DNA from: an uncultured Algibacter sp.
GTDB lineage: Bacteria > Bacteroidota > Bacteroidia > Flavobacteriales > Flavobacteriaceae
Direction: 5' to 3'
Length of the DNA stretch: 64,000 bases
Assembly: GCA_947499935.1 (NCBI GenBank)
Contig: CANMQH010000017.1
Coordinates: 1 to 64,000 of the forward strand
The notes under the pieces are model-generated. The model was not told the origin of the DNA, did not search any database, and saw nothing but the letters and a program-made list of their open reading frames with translations. How positions within the stretch are numbered: position 1 is the first letter of the stretch; each line of letters begins with the position of its first letter. Shown here piece after piece: positions 8,846-17,840 of this stretch. The position numbers were made by a program, and so were the translations under genes.

Positions 8846-10252
8846 TTATTTAACTTTAGATATTTGGGCCATTAGTTCGGCTTCTGCGCAAAGTTTACCA
8901 TTAGCATAAGCATAACCTTGCATGTGGCATATACCGCGACGTATAGGTGTTATTAACGAACATTTAAATATTAAGGTATCTCCTGGCATAACTTTTTGTT
9001 TAAATTTAACATTATCCATTTTCATAAAAAATGTTAAGTAATTTTCTGGGTCTGGCACTGTATTTAAAACAAGAACGCCTCCTGTTTGTGCCATAGCTTC
9101 TACAATTAAAACACCAGGCATTACTGGTGCTCCAGGAAAGTGACCTTTAAAAAACTCTTCGTTCATCGTCACATTTTTTGTAGCTATAACATGACTAGCA
9201 CTAAGTTCAAACACTTTATCTATTAGTAAAAATGGTTGCCTGTGCGGTAACATAGCCATAATTTGAATAACATCCATTAGTGGTGGTTGATTCAAATCTA
9301 TATTTGGTACGTTATTACGACGCTCGTTCTTTATTATTTTTGATAGTTTTTTTGCAAACTGTGTGTTTATAAAATGTCCTGGTTTATTCGCTATAACTTT
9401 ACCTCTAATTCTAGTTCCTATAAGTGCTAAATCTCCCAAAACATCAAGTAATTTATGTCTAGCAGCTTCATTAGGATAATGTAATGTTAGGTTATCTAAA
9501 ATACCATTAGGTTTAACGGCAATAGCTTCTTTATTAAAGGCAATTTTAAGTTTCTCCATGGTTTCTGGAGACAATGCCTTATCAACATATACAATAGCGT
9601 TATTTAAATCACCTCCTTTAATTAAACCGTGTTCTAATAGCATTTCAATTTCATGTAGAAAACTAAAAGTACGTGCATCTGCAAAATCTTTCTTAAAATC
9701 GGATACATGATTTAAAGTTGCATTTTGTGTGCCAAGAACTTTGGTGCCAAAATCTACCATGGTTGTGATTTGATATTCCTTAGAAGGCATTATCAAAATC
9801 TCACTACCTGTTTCTTCATCTACATAAGAAACGATATCTGTGATTTCAAATTCTTCTCTAAAAGCATCAAGCTCTACAAGCCCAGCTTTTTCAATAGCTT
9901 CAACAAAAAATTTAGAAGACCCATCCATAATAGGTGGCTCTGATGCATTCAATTCTATTAAAGCATTATCAACATCTAGGCCTACTAATGCCGCCAAAAC
10001 ATGCTCTGATGTTTGAATGGTAACACCGTTTTTTTCTAAACACGTGCCACGTTGTGTATTTGTCACAAAATTTGCATCTGCTTTTATTGTAGGCTCACCT
10101 TCTAAATCTACACGCTTAAAAGACAATCCTGCATTAGCAGGCGCAGGTTTAAAAGTTATGGTAACATCTGTACCTGTATGTAAACCAACTCCTTTTAAAG
10201 AAACAGAATCTTTAATGGTTTTTTGTTTTATGTCTGTATTAACTATTCCCAT
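8846..10252 (-). CDS. lpxC/fabZ: Fused LpxC deacetylase / FabZ 3-hydroxyacyl-ACP dehydratase
   Basis: One polypeptide of 468 residues carries two enzymes. Residues 1 to about 305 are LpxC, the zinc-dependent deacetylase committing flux to lipid A; zinc-ligand motifs are seen in TSEHVLAAL and [12 protein letters not shown]. Residues about 320-468 are FabZ, the fatty-acid-cycle dehydratase with the hot-dog-fold motif [15 protein letters not shown] and catalytic His. This fusion is characteristic of Bacteroidetes and links fatty-acid and lipid A synthesis. Its start overlaps the end of lpxD by 14 nt, and lpxA follows after 2 nt. Confidence 0.97.
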   Translation of the reverse strand: MGIVNTDIKQKTIKDSVSLKGVGLHTGTDVTITFKPAPANAGLSFKRVDLEGEPTIKADANFVTNTQRGTCLEKNGVTIQTSEHVLAALVGLDVDNALIELNASEPPIMDGSSKFFVEAIEKAGLVELDAFREEFEITDIVSYVDEETGSEILIMPSKEYQITTMVDFGTKVLGTQNATLNHVSDFKKDFADARTFSFLHEIEMLLEHGLIKGGDLNNAIVYVDKALSPETMEKLKIAFNKEAIAVKPNGILDNLTLHYPNEAARHKLLDVLGDLALIGTRIRGKVIANKPGHFINTQFAKKLSKIIKNERRNNVPNIDLNQPPLMDVIQIMAMLPHRQPFLLIDKVFELSASHVIATKNVTMNEEFFKGHFPGAPVMPGVLIVEAMAQTGGVLVLNTVPDPENYLTFFMKMDNVKFKQKVMPGDTLIFKCSLITPIRRGICHMQGYAYANGKLCAEAELMAQISKVK

Positions 10253-11264
10253 TTGTTTTTTCTAAATCATTTATATTTTTAACAATACTTGGCAAATTTT
10301 TAAAATGCACATATGCCTTGTTATAATCGCTTAATTTTATAGCTGGAGAGCCTTGTAACATTTCATTATCTTTTACATTTCTACCAATACCAGACTGTGC
10401 TTGTACTCTAACATTATCACCAATAGTTATATGTCCTGCAATACCTACTTGACCACCAATCTTACAGTTTTTACCAATTTTGGTAGAACCCGCAATACCA
10501 GTTTGCGCAGCAATTACGGTATTTTCTCCAACTTCTACATTGTGCGCTATTTGTATTTGATTATCTAGCTTAACACCTTTTTTAATTATTGTAGAGCCTA
10601 ATGTAGCTCTATCAATTGTTGTAGCGGCACCAATATCAACAAAATCCTCAATAACAACATTACCAATTTGAGGTATTTTACTATATCCACCATCTTCGTT
10701 TGGAGCAAAACCAAATCCGTCTGCGCCAATTATAGCTCCTGAGTTTACAACACAATTATTTCCTATTATAGATTCTGAATATATTTTAGCTCCCGAAAAA
10801 ATTATAGTGTTATTCCCTAGTGTTACATTATCTCCTACGTATGAATTTGGAAATATTTTTACATTGTCTCCCATAACAACATTATCTCCAATATAACTAA
10901 ACGCTCCAAGATACAAGTCTTCTCCGTACTTAGCAGAAGTTGAAATAAAACTTGGTTGCTCAATACCATGCTTATTAAGCTTAGCTTGGTTATAAAATTC
11001 TAGGATTTTTGAAAATGCTAAATATGCATCATCAACTTTAATTAGCGTCGTAGATAACGTGTTTTCTGGGACAAATGATTTATTAACAATGGTAATAGAT
11101 GCCTTAGTCGTGTATATATGTGGCGTATATTTGGGGTTCGCTAAAAATGTTAAAGCACCCTCAAAACCTTCCTCTATTTTAGAGAGGTTAAACACCTCTA
11201 CATCAGGATTTCCAACGACATCACCTTCTAAAATACCTGCTATTTGCTGTGCTGTAAATTTCAA
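10239..11264 (-). CDS. lpxD: UDP-3-O-(3-hydroxyacyl)glucosamine N-acyltransferase
   Basis: LpxD adds the second 3-hydroxyacyl chain to UDP-acylglucosamine, the third step of lipid A synthesis. The 341-residue protein has the N-terminal LpxD domain (about 1-95), a long run of hexapeptide repeats (about 100-310) and a C-terminal helix. The catalytic His is in [15 protein letters not shown]. It is the first gene of the lpxD, lpxC/fabZ, lpxA, efp block and overlaps the next gene by 14 nt. This copy is taken as the canonical LpxD because of its length and its linkage to lpxC. Confidence 0.95.
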   Translation of the reverse strand: MKFTAQQIAGILEGDVVGNPDVEVFNLSKIEEGFEGALTFLANPKYTPHIYTTKASITIVNKSFVPENTLSTTLIKVDDAYLAFSKILEFYNQAKLNKHGIEQPSFISTSAKYGEDLYLGAFSYIGDNVVMGDNVKIFPNSYVGDNVTLGNNTIIFSGAKIYSESIIGNNCVVNSGAIIGADGFGFAPNEDGGYSKIPQIGNVVIEDFVDIGAATTIDRATLGSTIIKKGVKLDNQIQIAHNVEVGENTVIAAQTGIAGSTKIGKNCKIGGQVGIAGHITIGDNVRVQAQSGIGRNVKDNEMLQGSPAIKLSDYNKAYVHFKNLPSIVKNINDLEKTNGNS

Positions 11265-11316
11265 ACTTTAAAATTTGATTTTCTTGATTGATTAACGCAA
11301 AAATAGGAAAAATGTG

Positions 11317-12537
11317 TTAAAGTTTCTGCTTAGGATAACATATATAATATTTTGTAACAGGTTTTGACAAAGCTTTTAAATTTAATTGATCAGATGCTTT
11401 TACAATATCTTCAATTTTGCCAGACTTATGAAGAATGTTAATCTGTTTTGTATTTAATTGATAGGCTTGATTTGAAATGCTTCCGGTAAACACAAAATAC
11501 AGAGCCTCTTCCCTAGTAATTCCGTACTCTGTCATTAAATTATTAATATGCTTTTCTAAACTATGACTTTTTATTGTTTTGTTTTTCAACTTAATTTTTA
11601 GCAAATTTCTATTAATAATCATTTGGCATAAATGACTTAAAACAAAATCTTCAGAAAATTGCCAATGTTTCATGGCAGATATAATATCGTAATCGTCTAA
11701 TTGAGCAAAAATATTAAGAGCGTCATCTGTAAAATTTGTTATCGATATTTTATTATCTAAAAAATATAAAAGGGCATTACTTGCTTGTAGTTTGTGTCCT
11801 AAAACACATAGTTCTTTAGCACGTTGCAAAACTCTAATTAACAATTGCTCTGCCACCAATCCTGTTTTATGTAAATAGACTTGCCAATACATTAACCTAC
11901 GAGCAATAATAAATTTTTCTACACTATATATACCTTTTTCTTCTATAACCAAATTATCGTTTACAACATTAAGCATGGTTATTAAACGCTCACTATTTAT
12001 GTTACCTTCTGCTACACCAGTATAAAAACTATCTCGCTTTAAATAATCGGCACGATCCATGTCTAATTGTCCAGAAATTAGCTGATACATAAATTTCCTG
12101 TGGTAATCTCCTTTAAAAATTTTAATGGCTAGCGTTAAACTTCCGTTAAATTCTTCGTTTAATCGCTCCATAAAAAGCAACGAAATATCTTCATGAGATA
12201 TGTTATTTACAATACTATGCTCCATGGCATGAGAGAATGGTCCATGGCCAATATCATGCAATAAAATGGCAACATACAAACCTGTTTCTTCTTCTTCAGA
12301 AATTGTAACCCCTTTAAAACGAAGTACATTAACGGCTTGTTGCATTAAATGCACACAACCTATGGCATGATGAAATCTTGTATGATGCGCTCCTGGGTAA
12401 ACCAAATAAGACATCCCCATTTGTGTAATTCTACGTAGCCGTTGGAAATACTTATGTTGTATTAAATCGAAGATGAGCGAATTTGGAATCGTAATAAATC
12501 CGTAAATTGGGTCGTTTAATATTTTAAGTTTGTTCAA
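11317..12537 (-). CDS. HD-domain phosphohydrolase (dNTPase-like)
   Basis: A 406-residue HD-superfamily protein. Metal-binding motifs are clear: HTRFHHAIGCVHLM, then the HD pair in LLHDIGHGPFSHAMEH, and a later Asp in QLDMDRADYLKRDS. The family resembles dGTPase/SAMHD1-type phosphohydrolases, so it may act on deoxynucleoside triphosphates, but the exact substrate is unproven. It lies 52 bp upstream of lpxD in the same direction and diverges from porX with only 39 bp between the starts, so the two promoters must overlap or lie within neighbouring coding sequence. Confidence 0.85.
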   Translation of the reverse strand: MNKLKILNDPIYGFITIPNSLIFDLIQHKYFQRLRRITQMGMSYLVYPGAHHTRFHHAIGCVHLMQQAVNVLRFKGVTISEEEETGLYVAILLHDIGHGPFSHAMEHSIVNNISHEDISLLFMERLNEEFNGSLTLAIKIFKGDYHRKFMYQLISGQLDMDRADYLKRDSFYTGVAEGNINSERLITMLNVVNDNLVIEEKGIYSVEKFIIARRLMYWQVYLHKTGLVAEQLLIRVLQRAKELCVLGHKLQASNALLYFLDNKISITNFTDDALNIFAQLDDYDIISAMKHWQFSEDFVLSHLCQMIINRNLLKIKLKNKTIKSHSLEKHINNLMTEYGITREEALYFVFTGSISNQAYQLNTKQINILHKSGKIEDIVKASDQLNLKALSKPVTKYYICYPKQKL

Positions 12538-12576
12538 ACTTTAATTTTTACATTTAATATTTACAAATATAGCTAT

Positions 12577-14130
12577 ATGAATACAATAAAGATACTTTGG
12601 GTTGATGATGAAATTGATTTGCTAAAACCACATATTTTATTTCTTGAAAAGAAAAATTATAATGTAACAACATGTAAAAGTGGTACAGAAGCTATTGATG
12701 TTTTAGAAGAAGAAAACTTTGATATTGTATTTTTAGATGAAAATATGCCAGGGCTTACTGGTTTAGAAACCTTACACGAAATTAAAGAGAAAAAAGACAG
12801 CCTCCCCGTTGTTATGATTACCAAAAGTGAGGAAGAATATATTATGGAAGAAGCCATTGGTAATAAGATAGCAGATTACCTTATAAAACCCGTAAATCCT
12901 AATCAAATTTTACTTAGTCTAAAGAAAAATTTAGACCATTCTAGATTGGTTTCAGAAAAAACGACATCTAATTACCAACAAGAGTTTAGAAAAATAGCTA
13001 TGGATTTATCTATGGTTAATAGTTATGAAGAATGGGTTAATCTATATCAAAAACTCATTTACTGGGAAATACAGTTAGAGGATATTGAAGATGCTGGTAT
13101 GTTTGAAATTTTAGAATCTCAAAAAAACGAAGCCAATATACAGTTTGGTAAATTTATAGATAAAAACTATGCCAATTGGTTTAAACCAAATACCGAGGCA
13201 CCTATTATGTCTCATACGCTTTTTAAAGAAAATATAGTACCCGAAATTAGCAAAGAGCAACCAACAGTTTTAATTGTTATAGACAACTTGCGTTACGACC
13301 AATGGAAAGTCTTTGAGCCTGTAATTAATAACTATTACAAAAAAGAAAAGGAAGAAGCCTTTTTTAGTATCCTACCTACAGCAACACAATATGCTCGTAA
13401 CGCTATTTTTTCGGGACTAATGCCTAGCGATATGGAAAAGTTATTTCCTCAATTTTGGAAAAACGACACCGATGAAGGCGGTAAAAATATGCACGAAGCA
13501 GATTTTCTAGAATCTCAAATGAAACGCTTAAGCTTAACACATTTAAATTATGAATACCATAAGATAACCAACCTTAAAGCTGGTAAAAAATTAGCAGACA
13601 ACTTTAAATCTATGAAAAACAACGACTTAACTGTTGTTGTTTACAACTTTGTAGATATGCTTTCACATTCTAAAACCGAAATGGAAGTAGTTAAAGAATT
13701 AGCCTCTAATGATAAAGCATACAGATCATTAACGTTAAGTTGGTTTAAAAACTCCCCGCTTTTAGATATGATACAGCAAGCACAGCAAATGGGCTTTAAA
13801 CTAATTTTAACGACAGACCATGGTACCATTAATGTTAAAAACCCATCTAAAGTTATAGGAGATCGAGACACTAGTTTAAACCTACGATACAAAACTGGAA
13901 GAAGCTTAACTTACGACACTAAAGATGTACTTGTAGCCAAAGATCCAAAAGACATGCACCTACCCTCTATAAATATGAGTAGCTCTTATATTTTTGCAAA
14001 AAGTGATATGTTTTTTGCTTACCCTAATAACTATAATCATTACGTAAGTTATTTTAGAAATACCTACCAACATGGAGGCGTTTCGTTAGAAGAAATGATT
14101 ATTCCATTTATTGTTTTTAATCCTAAATAA
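12577..14130 (+). CDS. porX: PorX: response regulator with PglZ-type phosphatase domain
   Basis: PorX is a regulator of the type IX secretion system in Bacteroidetes. The 517-residue protein has an N-terminal receiver domain (ILWVDDE; phospho-acceptor Asp54 in FLDENMPG; Lys in YLIKPV), a helical linker, and a C-terminal alkaline-phosphatase-superfamily (PglZ) domain from about residue 220. In that domain VIDNLRYDQW, the LPTATQYARNAIFSG segment with the expected catalytic Thr, and ILTTDHGT supply probable zinc ligands. Domain order and length match known PorX proteins. The partner kinase PorY is not in the window. A secreted GH16 with a type IX sorting domain lies about 47 kb away. IS remnants follow directly downstream. 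Confidence 0.94.
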   Translation: MNTIKILWVDDEIDLLKPHILFLEKKNYNVTTCKSGTEAIDVLEEENFDIVFLDENMPGLTGLETLHEIKEKKDSLPVVMITKSEEEYIMEEAIGNKIADYLIKPVNPNQILLSLKKNLDHSRLVSEKTTSNYQQEFRKIAMDLSMVNSYEEWVNLYQKLIYWEIQLEDIEDAGMFEILESQKNEANIQFGKFIDKNYANWFKPNTEAPIMSHTLFKENIVPEISKEQPTVLIVIDNLRYDQWKVFEPVINNYYKKEKEEAFFSILPTATQYARNAIFSGLMPSDMEKLFPQFWKNDTDEGGKNMHEADFLESQMKRLSLTHLNYEYHKITNLKAGKKLADNFKSMKNNDLTVVVYNFVDMLSHSKTEMEVVKELASNDKAYRSLTLSWFKNSPLLDMIQQAQQMGFKLILTTDHGTINVKNPSKVIGDRDTSLNLRYKTGRSLTYDTKDVLVAKDPKDMHLPSINMSSSYIFAKSDMFFAYPNNYNHYVSYFRNTYQHGGVSLEEMIIPFIVFNPK

Positions 14131-14237
14131 GCTATAAAGCAAAATTACTAATATTAACCCGTTATGCATTTAGGGCATATTCATTTTTAGATTATTGACA
14201 TACCGAACAACAGTAATAACAATTATTTTATACCAAT

Positions 14238-14822
14238 TTAATTTTTAAATGACGTATGAAAATCATCTTTGTAATAATGATTAGCTGTAATAGAAGCAAT
14301 TTTTTTAAATGTCATTTGTTTTACAAAATTGTGTAACCAATCTTTTAGTTGTTTCATATCCTTAAAACGTTGATTTTTGTATCTATTTTTAATATACTGC
14401 TATACCTGCTCACAAGGATTAAGTTTTGGTGAACATGGTGGTATTCTTAACAAATAAATATTGTCTGGTATTTCAATATTTTTGGTTGAATAAAAACCAG
14501 CATTGTCTATTACTACAATTTTGTATTCTTTAGGTTTGTATATCAAGAAATGCTTTAAATATGTTTAAAATATAGAAGTATCTACGCCGTTAATTTCTCA
14601 GACAAAACTATCTCCATTAATTGGAGAATAGCTACCATAGAGGTAGGTTGTTTTAAAAATGTGTTGATATGCTACAATGGGTTTGACTCCTGATGCGGTT
14701 AAGAATTTTCCTAAATATGTCATTAACCCAAACCTAGCTTCATCTTGAAAATATAAATTTACATTATTATATTTGTCTTTATTCAGACATAATCTAATCT
14801 GCTCTAGCGTACTAGGGAGTTT
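14238..14822 (-). pseudogene. IS630-family transposase remnant (copy 1)
   Basis: Translating the minus strand from about 14822 gives the DDE domain of an IS630-type transposase: YFQDEARFGLMTYLGKF, a stop, a second stop, then EYKIVVIDNAGFYSTKN, NPCEQV, a TAG in place of Trp, then QYIKNRYKNQRFKDM and a C-terminal tail. The N-terminal helix-turn-helix region is missing, and at least three stops interrupt the frame. A closely related remnant lies at 27213-27522. The 5-prime end abuts the truncated IS1182 transposase, so two dead elements are fused here. Confidence 0.85.
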
Positions 14823-14825
14823 TTA

Positions 14826-15869
14826 AAAAAGCATCTATGGCTTGACTGCCTTTTTTGTCTTCTAAATCTGTATAGTTTTCTTCTCTGCCATAGCCTGCGT
14901 CTGCGGTGAGTGTTTCTTGTGTTTGGTCGTAGTTTTCTATATGATTATTAACATGGTCTTTTAATGTGGCTGTATCAGTTGTGGTTTGAGCTAGTGTGTA
15001 ATTGGTAAGGTATTTATTGTTGGTAGAGGCCTTGCAGATTATAAGCAGGTTTTAATTATCCGTTTTGCATGTGGTCGTCTTTCATGTGCATAAATGTGGC
15101 ATCTGCATATGTTTTACTGTAACTGTTTCGTTCTTTTAAAATGGCTTCTTGCTTTTGATACTTTGCCATATTTGTTGGTCCGTTTTTCTTGGCATAATTT
15201 AGCTTTTGCTTTACTTTTTTGTCAATGCCCTTGGCTTTTAAGGCGTTATTAATTTGATTGATAGTGTCTTCTGTTTTATCGGCACCAATAGCTTCAAAGT
15301 CTGACGTGTTAGGAATGATAAACTTTTTCTACATAAGACCAGAGCTCTTTTAATTATTTTTTTATACGTTCTTTTAGAGGTTTTCACAGACTTTCCCAAT
15401 ACAAAAGTGTAGCGGTTGGCGTTGGCTTCTATCATAATGCCATCTACAAAAATATCTTTTAAACAAATCACACCTTGCTCTACTATAAGCAAGACCACTT
15501 GATGAAAAATTTTCTTTAGATGCCCTTTCAAGCGTTTACCTCTAAAATCATTTATCGTATTATGGTCGGGTTTATTTTGCCAGCTGAGCTACATAAAATA
15601 AATATTCTCATGTAAAGCTTGTTCTATCTTTCTTAAAGAGTACAAATTACGCAAGTAGACGTAAATGATAACCTTGAGTAACATCCGTACATGATAACTT
15701 GAGGTGCCACCACTTTTATAACTTTTTTCTAAAGCGCTAATATCAACGTGGTCTATAATGGTATTACTATATGTAAAGGATGATTCTCTGGAACTAAATC
15801 ATCGTAACTGAGTGGTAAAAGACTTAACTGATCTTGGGTATAGGTCTTAAAAATTACTTTTCTGCTCAT
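14826..15869 (-). pseudogene. IS1182-family transposase, decayed
   Basis: The start at 15869 reads MSRKVIFKTYTQDQLSLLP, as in IS1182 transposases. A frameshift follows near 15780, then SALEKSYKSGGTSSYHVRML and LRKIEQALHEN, an in-frame TAG after NIYFM, NKPDHNTINDFRGKRLK, and FVDGIMIEANANRYTFV, a hallmark segment with a catalytic Asp. More frameshifts precede KLNYAKKNGPTNMAKYQKQ, TFMHMKDDHMQNG and LTADAGYGREENY. The C-terminus is cut at about 14826, next to the IS630 fragment. It is clearly inactive. Confidence 0.88.
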
Positions 15870-15904
15870 TCCTAAAGTTAATCATTACTTTAAAAATTCG
15901 CAAA

Positions 15905-15935
15905 AAAAAGACTGCCTTTTCAGACAGCCTCTTTC
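15905..15935 (-). terminator. Hairpin with T-run after the GH82 gene (or IS1182 end)
   Basis: On the minus strand AGGCTGTC (15930-15923) pairs with GGCAGTCT (15916-15909), with two wobble pairs and a TGAAAA loop, and a run of T follows. It lies about 40 bp past the GH82 stop codon and would terminate that transcript. The GGCTGTCTG sequence also looks like a terminal inverted repeat of an IS1182-type element, and the remnant starts only 36 bp away, so both explanations are possible. Confidence 0.55.
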
Positions 15936-15970
15936 ATTTATAAGTATATCTATTTTAAAACAGATATTGT

Positions 15971-17488
15971 TTATTGACAATTAGGATATGTACCATTAAC
16001 TCTTCTAATAGTATTAGGAGCATTATTACATTTAGCTTGCGTAGTGTTAAGGTTTATATTATTATCAAACCCACTAGGGAAACCATTTTTTCTTCCGTTT
16101 GTAATAGTTACGCCATTTCCAAGGCTTATACCAACAGATGGCCCTTCATATTCAAAACCTCTAAATAATCCAAAACTGGTACCAGGATCTGTAATATTAC
16201 TCCATTGGTTACAAGGAATAAATTTCAATTGATTTTGCTTTAATTTAGCTTTAGTACCATAATTTGCGGTTACATTTCTTGCTGTAGGGTTTTGGAAATT
16301 TCCATCCTTTAAACTACCTATTTGATTTCTAATGTATTGAGATCTATTGCCGTGGTTTAAAATTTCTGGAGATAAATTAACAGCCCATTGTGTTCCGTTA
16401 TTACGTTGAAAAGCATTGCCTTTAAAAGCATTTCCTGTAAATCCGCTAAATTGCGCTTTTACAAAATTTTGAAATTGTGTTCTTCCTGCACTGGTAAGTG
16501 CATAAGCTCTACTTGAGTCAAATATAGCCACAGTTCCAGAATCATATCTAATTGCAAATCCAGAGCTATTACTTATTATTCTTCGGGCAGTAACTTTGCC
16601 ATTTTGTACAAAGTGAGGCGAAAGCATTAAAGCACATAAACCATTTGAATTTCTTATGTTATCAGCAGAAATATCTTTAACACCACCTTCTTTAGTACCA
16701 TTTTGTACATCTTGTTTCATAGACCTATCATCAGTCTCTAATCTTAAAGTAATACCACCTTCACATTCAAGGTTTTTAAACAAAACATTAGAACAGTTGT
16801 ATGTTTGTACCAATCCGTATCCTGTATGCGAACCAGTTTGAGTGATATTTTCAACAATTCCTTTGTTAGAACCAGGTCTTGTTTCTGCTGCACCCGATAC
16901 ATGAATCATTAAAATAGAATTTAAAATACTTCTACGGTCTTTAATATTAAAGTTTGATAATTTAAAGTTGTCCACACGACCAACTCTAGCGGCTGCTACA
17001 AATTTGTTGGTAAATTTAGCATCACATAAGTCTATAGTAAATCTACCGCCTTTACCTGTAATACTAATATTTTCAACACGAGCTCCTTGTTTACTAGCAC
17101 CTATATTAAAAATTGCACCTCTAGTTATAGAGGTTTTAATTATTGTACCCGATGCAATTTCTAAATGGACATTAGATTTTAAATTAACCTTACCCCAAGT
17201 ATATGTTTTTCTTGGAATTTCAATAATAGCACCATTTTTTTTGCTTTGATTAATTAAACGATTTAAATCGGTACTAGTCGTTCCGTTAAAAGTTACCCTA
17301 GCTATATTAGCCGGCGGTGGTGTGTAGAAGGTTGATGCTGCGAATCTTGAGGTTAAATTTGAAGATTCATCAGTTTCTTCAACTAAGGCTTCTTCATTGA
17401 GGGTTTCGATTTCATCTATATCAGAACAAGATACAAACGCTAAGACTGTTGTGAGTAAAAAAACTTTTACTAATTTTTTGTAATTCAT
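15971..17488 (-). CDS. GH82-family (iota-carrageenase-type) beta-helix lipoprotein
   Basis: A 505-residue lipoprotein: the signal ends in AFVSC (Cys21), followed by the acidic SDIDE, which resembles a Bacteroidetes surface-export signal. The mature part is a right-handed parallel beta-helix. It carries the residue pattern known for GH82 iota-carrageenase from Alteromonas fortis (Gln222, Glu245, Asp247, His281): Gln228 in GYGLVQ, then Glu251 and Asp253 in LRLETD with the same 23- and 2-residue spacing, and His292 in LSPHFVQNG. It would cleave beta-1,4 linkages in iota-carrageenan by inversion. No SusC/D or sulfatase is nearby; IS debris lies downstream. The fold is confident and the exact substrate inferred. 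Confidence 0.82.
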   Translation of the reverse strand: MNYKKLVKVFLLTTVLAFVSCSDIDEIETLNEEALVEETDESSNLTSRFAASTFYTPPPANIARVTFNGTTSTDLNRLINQSKKNGAIIEIPRKTYTWGKVNLKSNVHLEIASGTIIKTSITRGAIFNIGASKQGARVENISITGKGGRFTIDLCDAKFTNKFVAAARVGRVDNFKLSNFNIKDRRSILNSILMIHVSGAAETRPGSNKGIVENITQTGSHTGYGLVQTYNCSNVLFKNLECEGGITLRLETDDRSMKQDVQNGTKEGGVKDISADNIRNSNGLCALMLSPHFVQNGKVTARRIISNSSGFAIRYDSGTVAIFDSSRAYALTSAGRTQFQNFVKAQFSGFTGNAFKGNAFQRNNGTQWAVNLSPEILNHGNRSQYIRNQIGSLKDGNFQNPTARNVTANYGTKAKLKQNQLKFIPCNQWSNITDPGTSFGLFRGFEYEGPSVGISLGNGVTITNGRKNGFPSGFDNNINLNTTQAKCNNAPNTIRRVNGTYPNCQ

Positions 17489-17840
17489 TAATTTGTGTTT
17501 TTAGTTATTTTTAGTTGAAACTAAATTAGTAATGCTTTAAGATTTAAAGTAGTCAGAAATTAACCCAAACTAAATCATAATTAACTCAATTTTATATTAA
17601 AGTCTTAAAATTTTATATTTATTTTTATGTAAATGATATTTTTTTATGATAAAATTTAATAGATGTTTATTTTTAATACCAGTGTATAGTATATATGAAA
17701 AACTCTATACTGAATTTATTTCCAGAATTTTTAGCTTATGTTGTTTTTAGAGTCGACGAAGCGTAGAAGTAAGTTTAATGAATATTTATCATCTTATATT
17801 GAAAACTATTATATTTACCTGTAACAATAGATTTCTTTAA
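17489..17840. other. Divergent intergenic region, GH82 and FdhF-like genes
   Basis: 352 bp of AT-rich sequence between two divergent genes. It must contain promoters for both, but I found no full TTG/TAnnTTTG match on either strand. A short inverted pair AGTATA/TATACT lies around 17686-17711. No ORF or RNA gene is evident. Confidence 0.4.

Noticed and set aside
15971..17488. Possible polysaccharide utilisation locus around the GH82 gene
   Set aside because: No SusC/SusD, sulfatase or sugar transporter flanks it; neighbours are IS debris and a molybdoenzyme.
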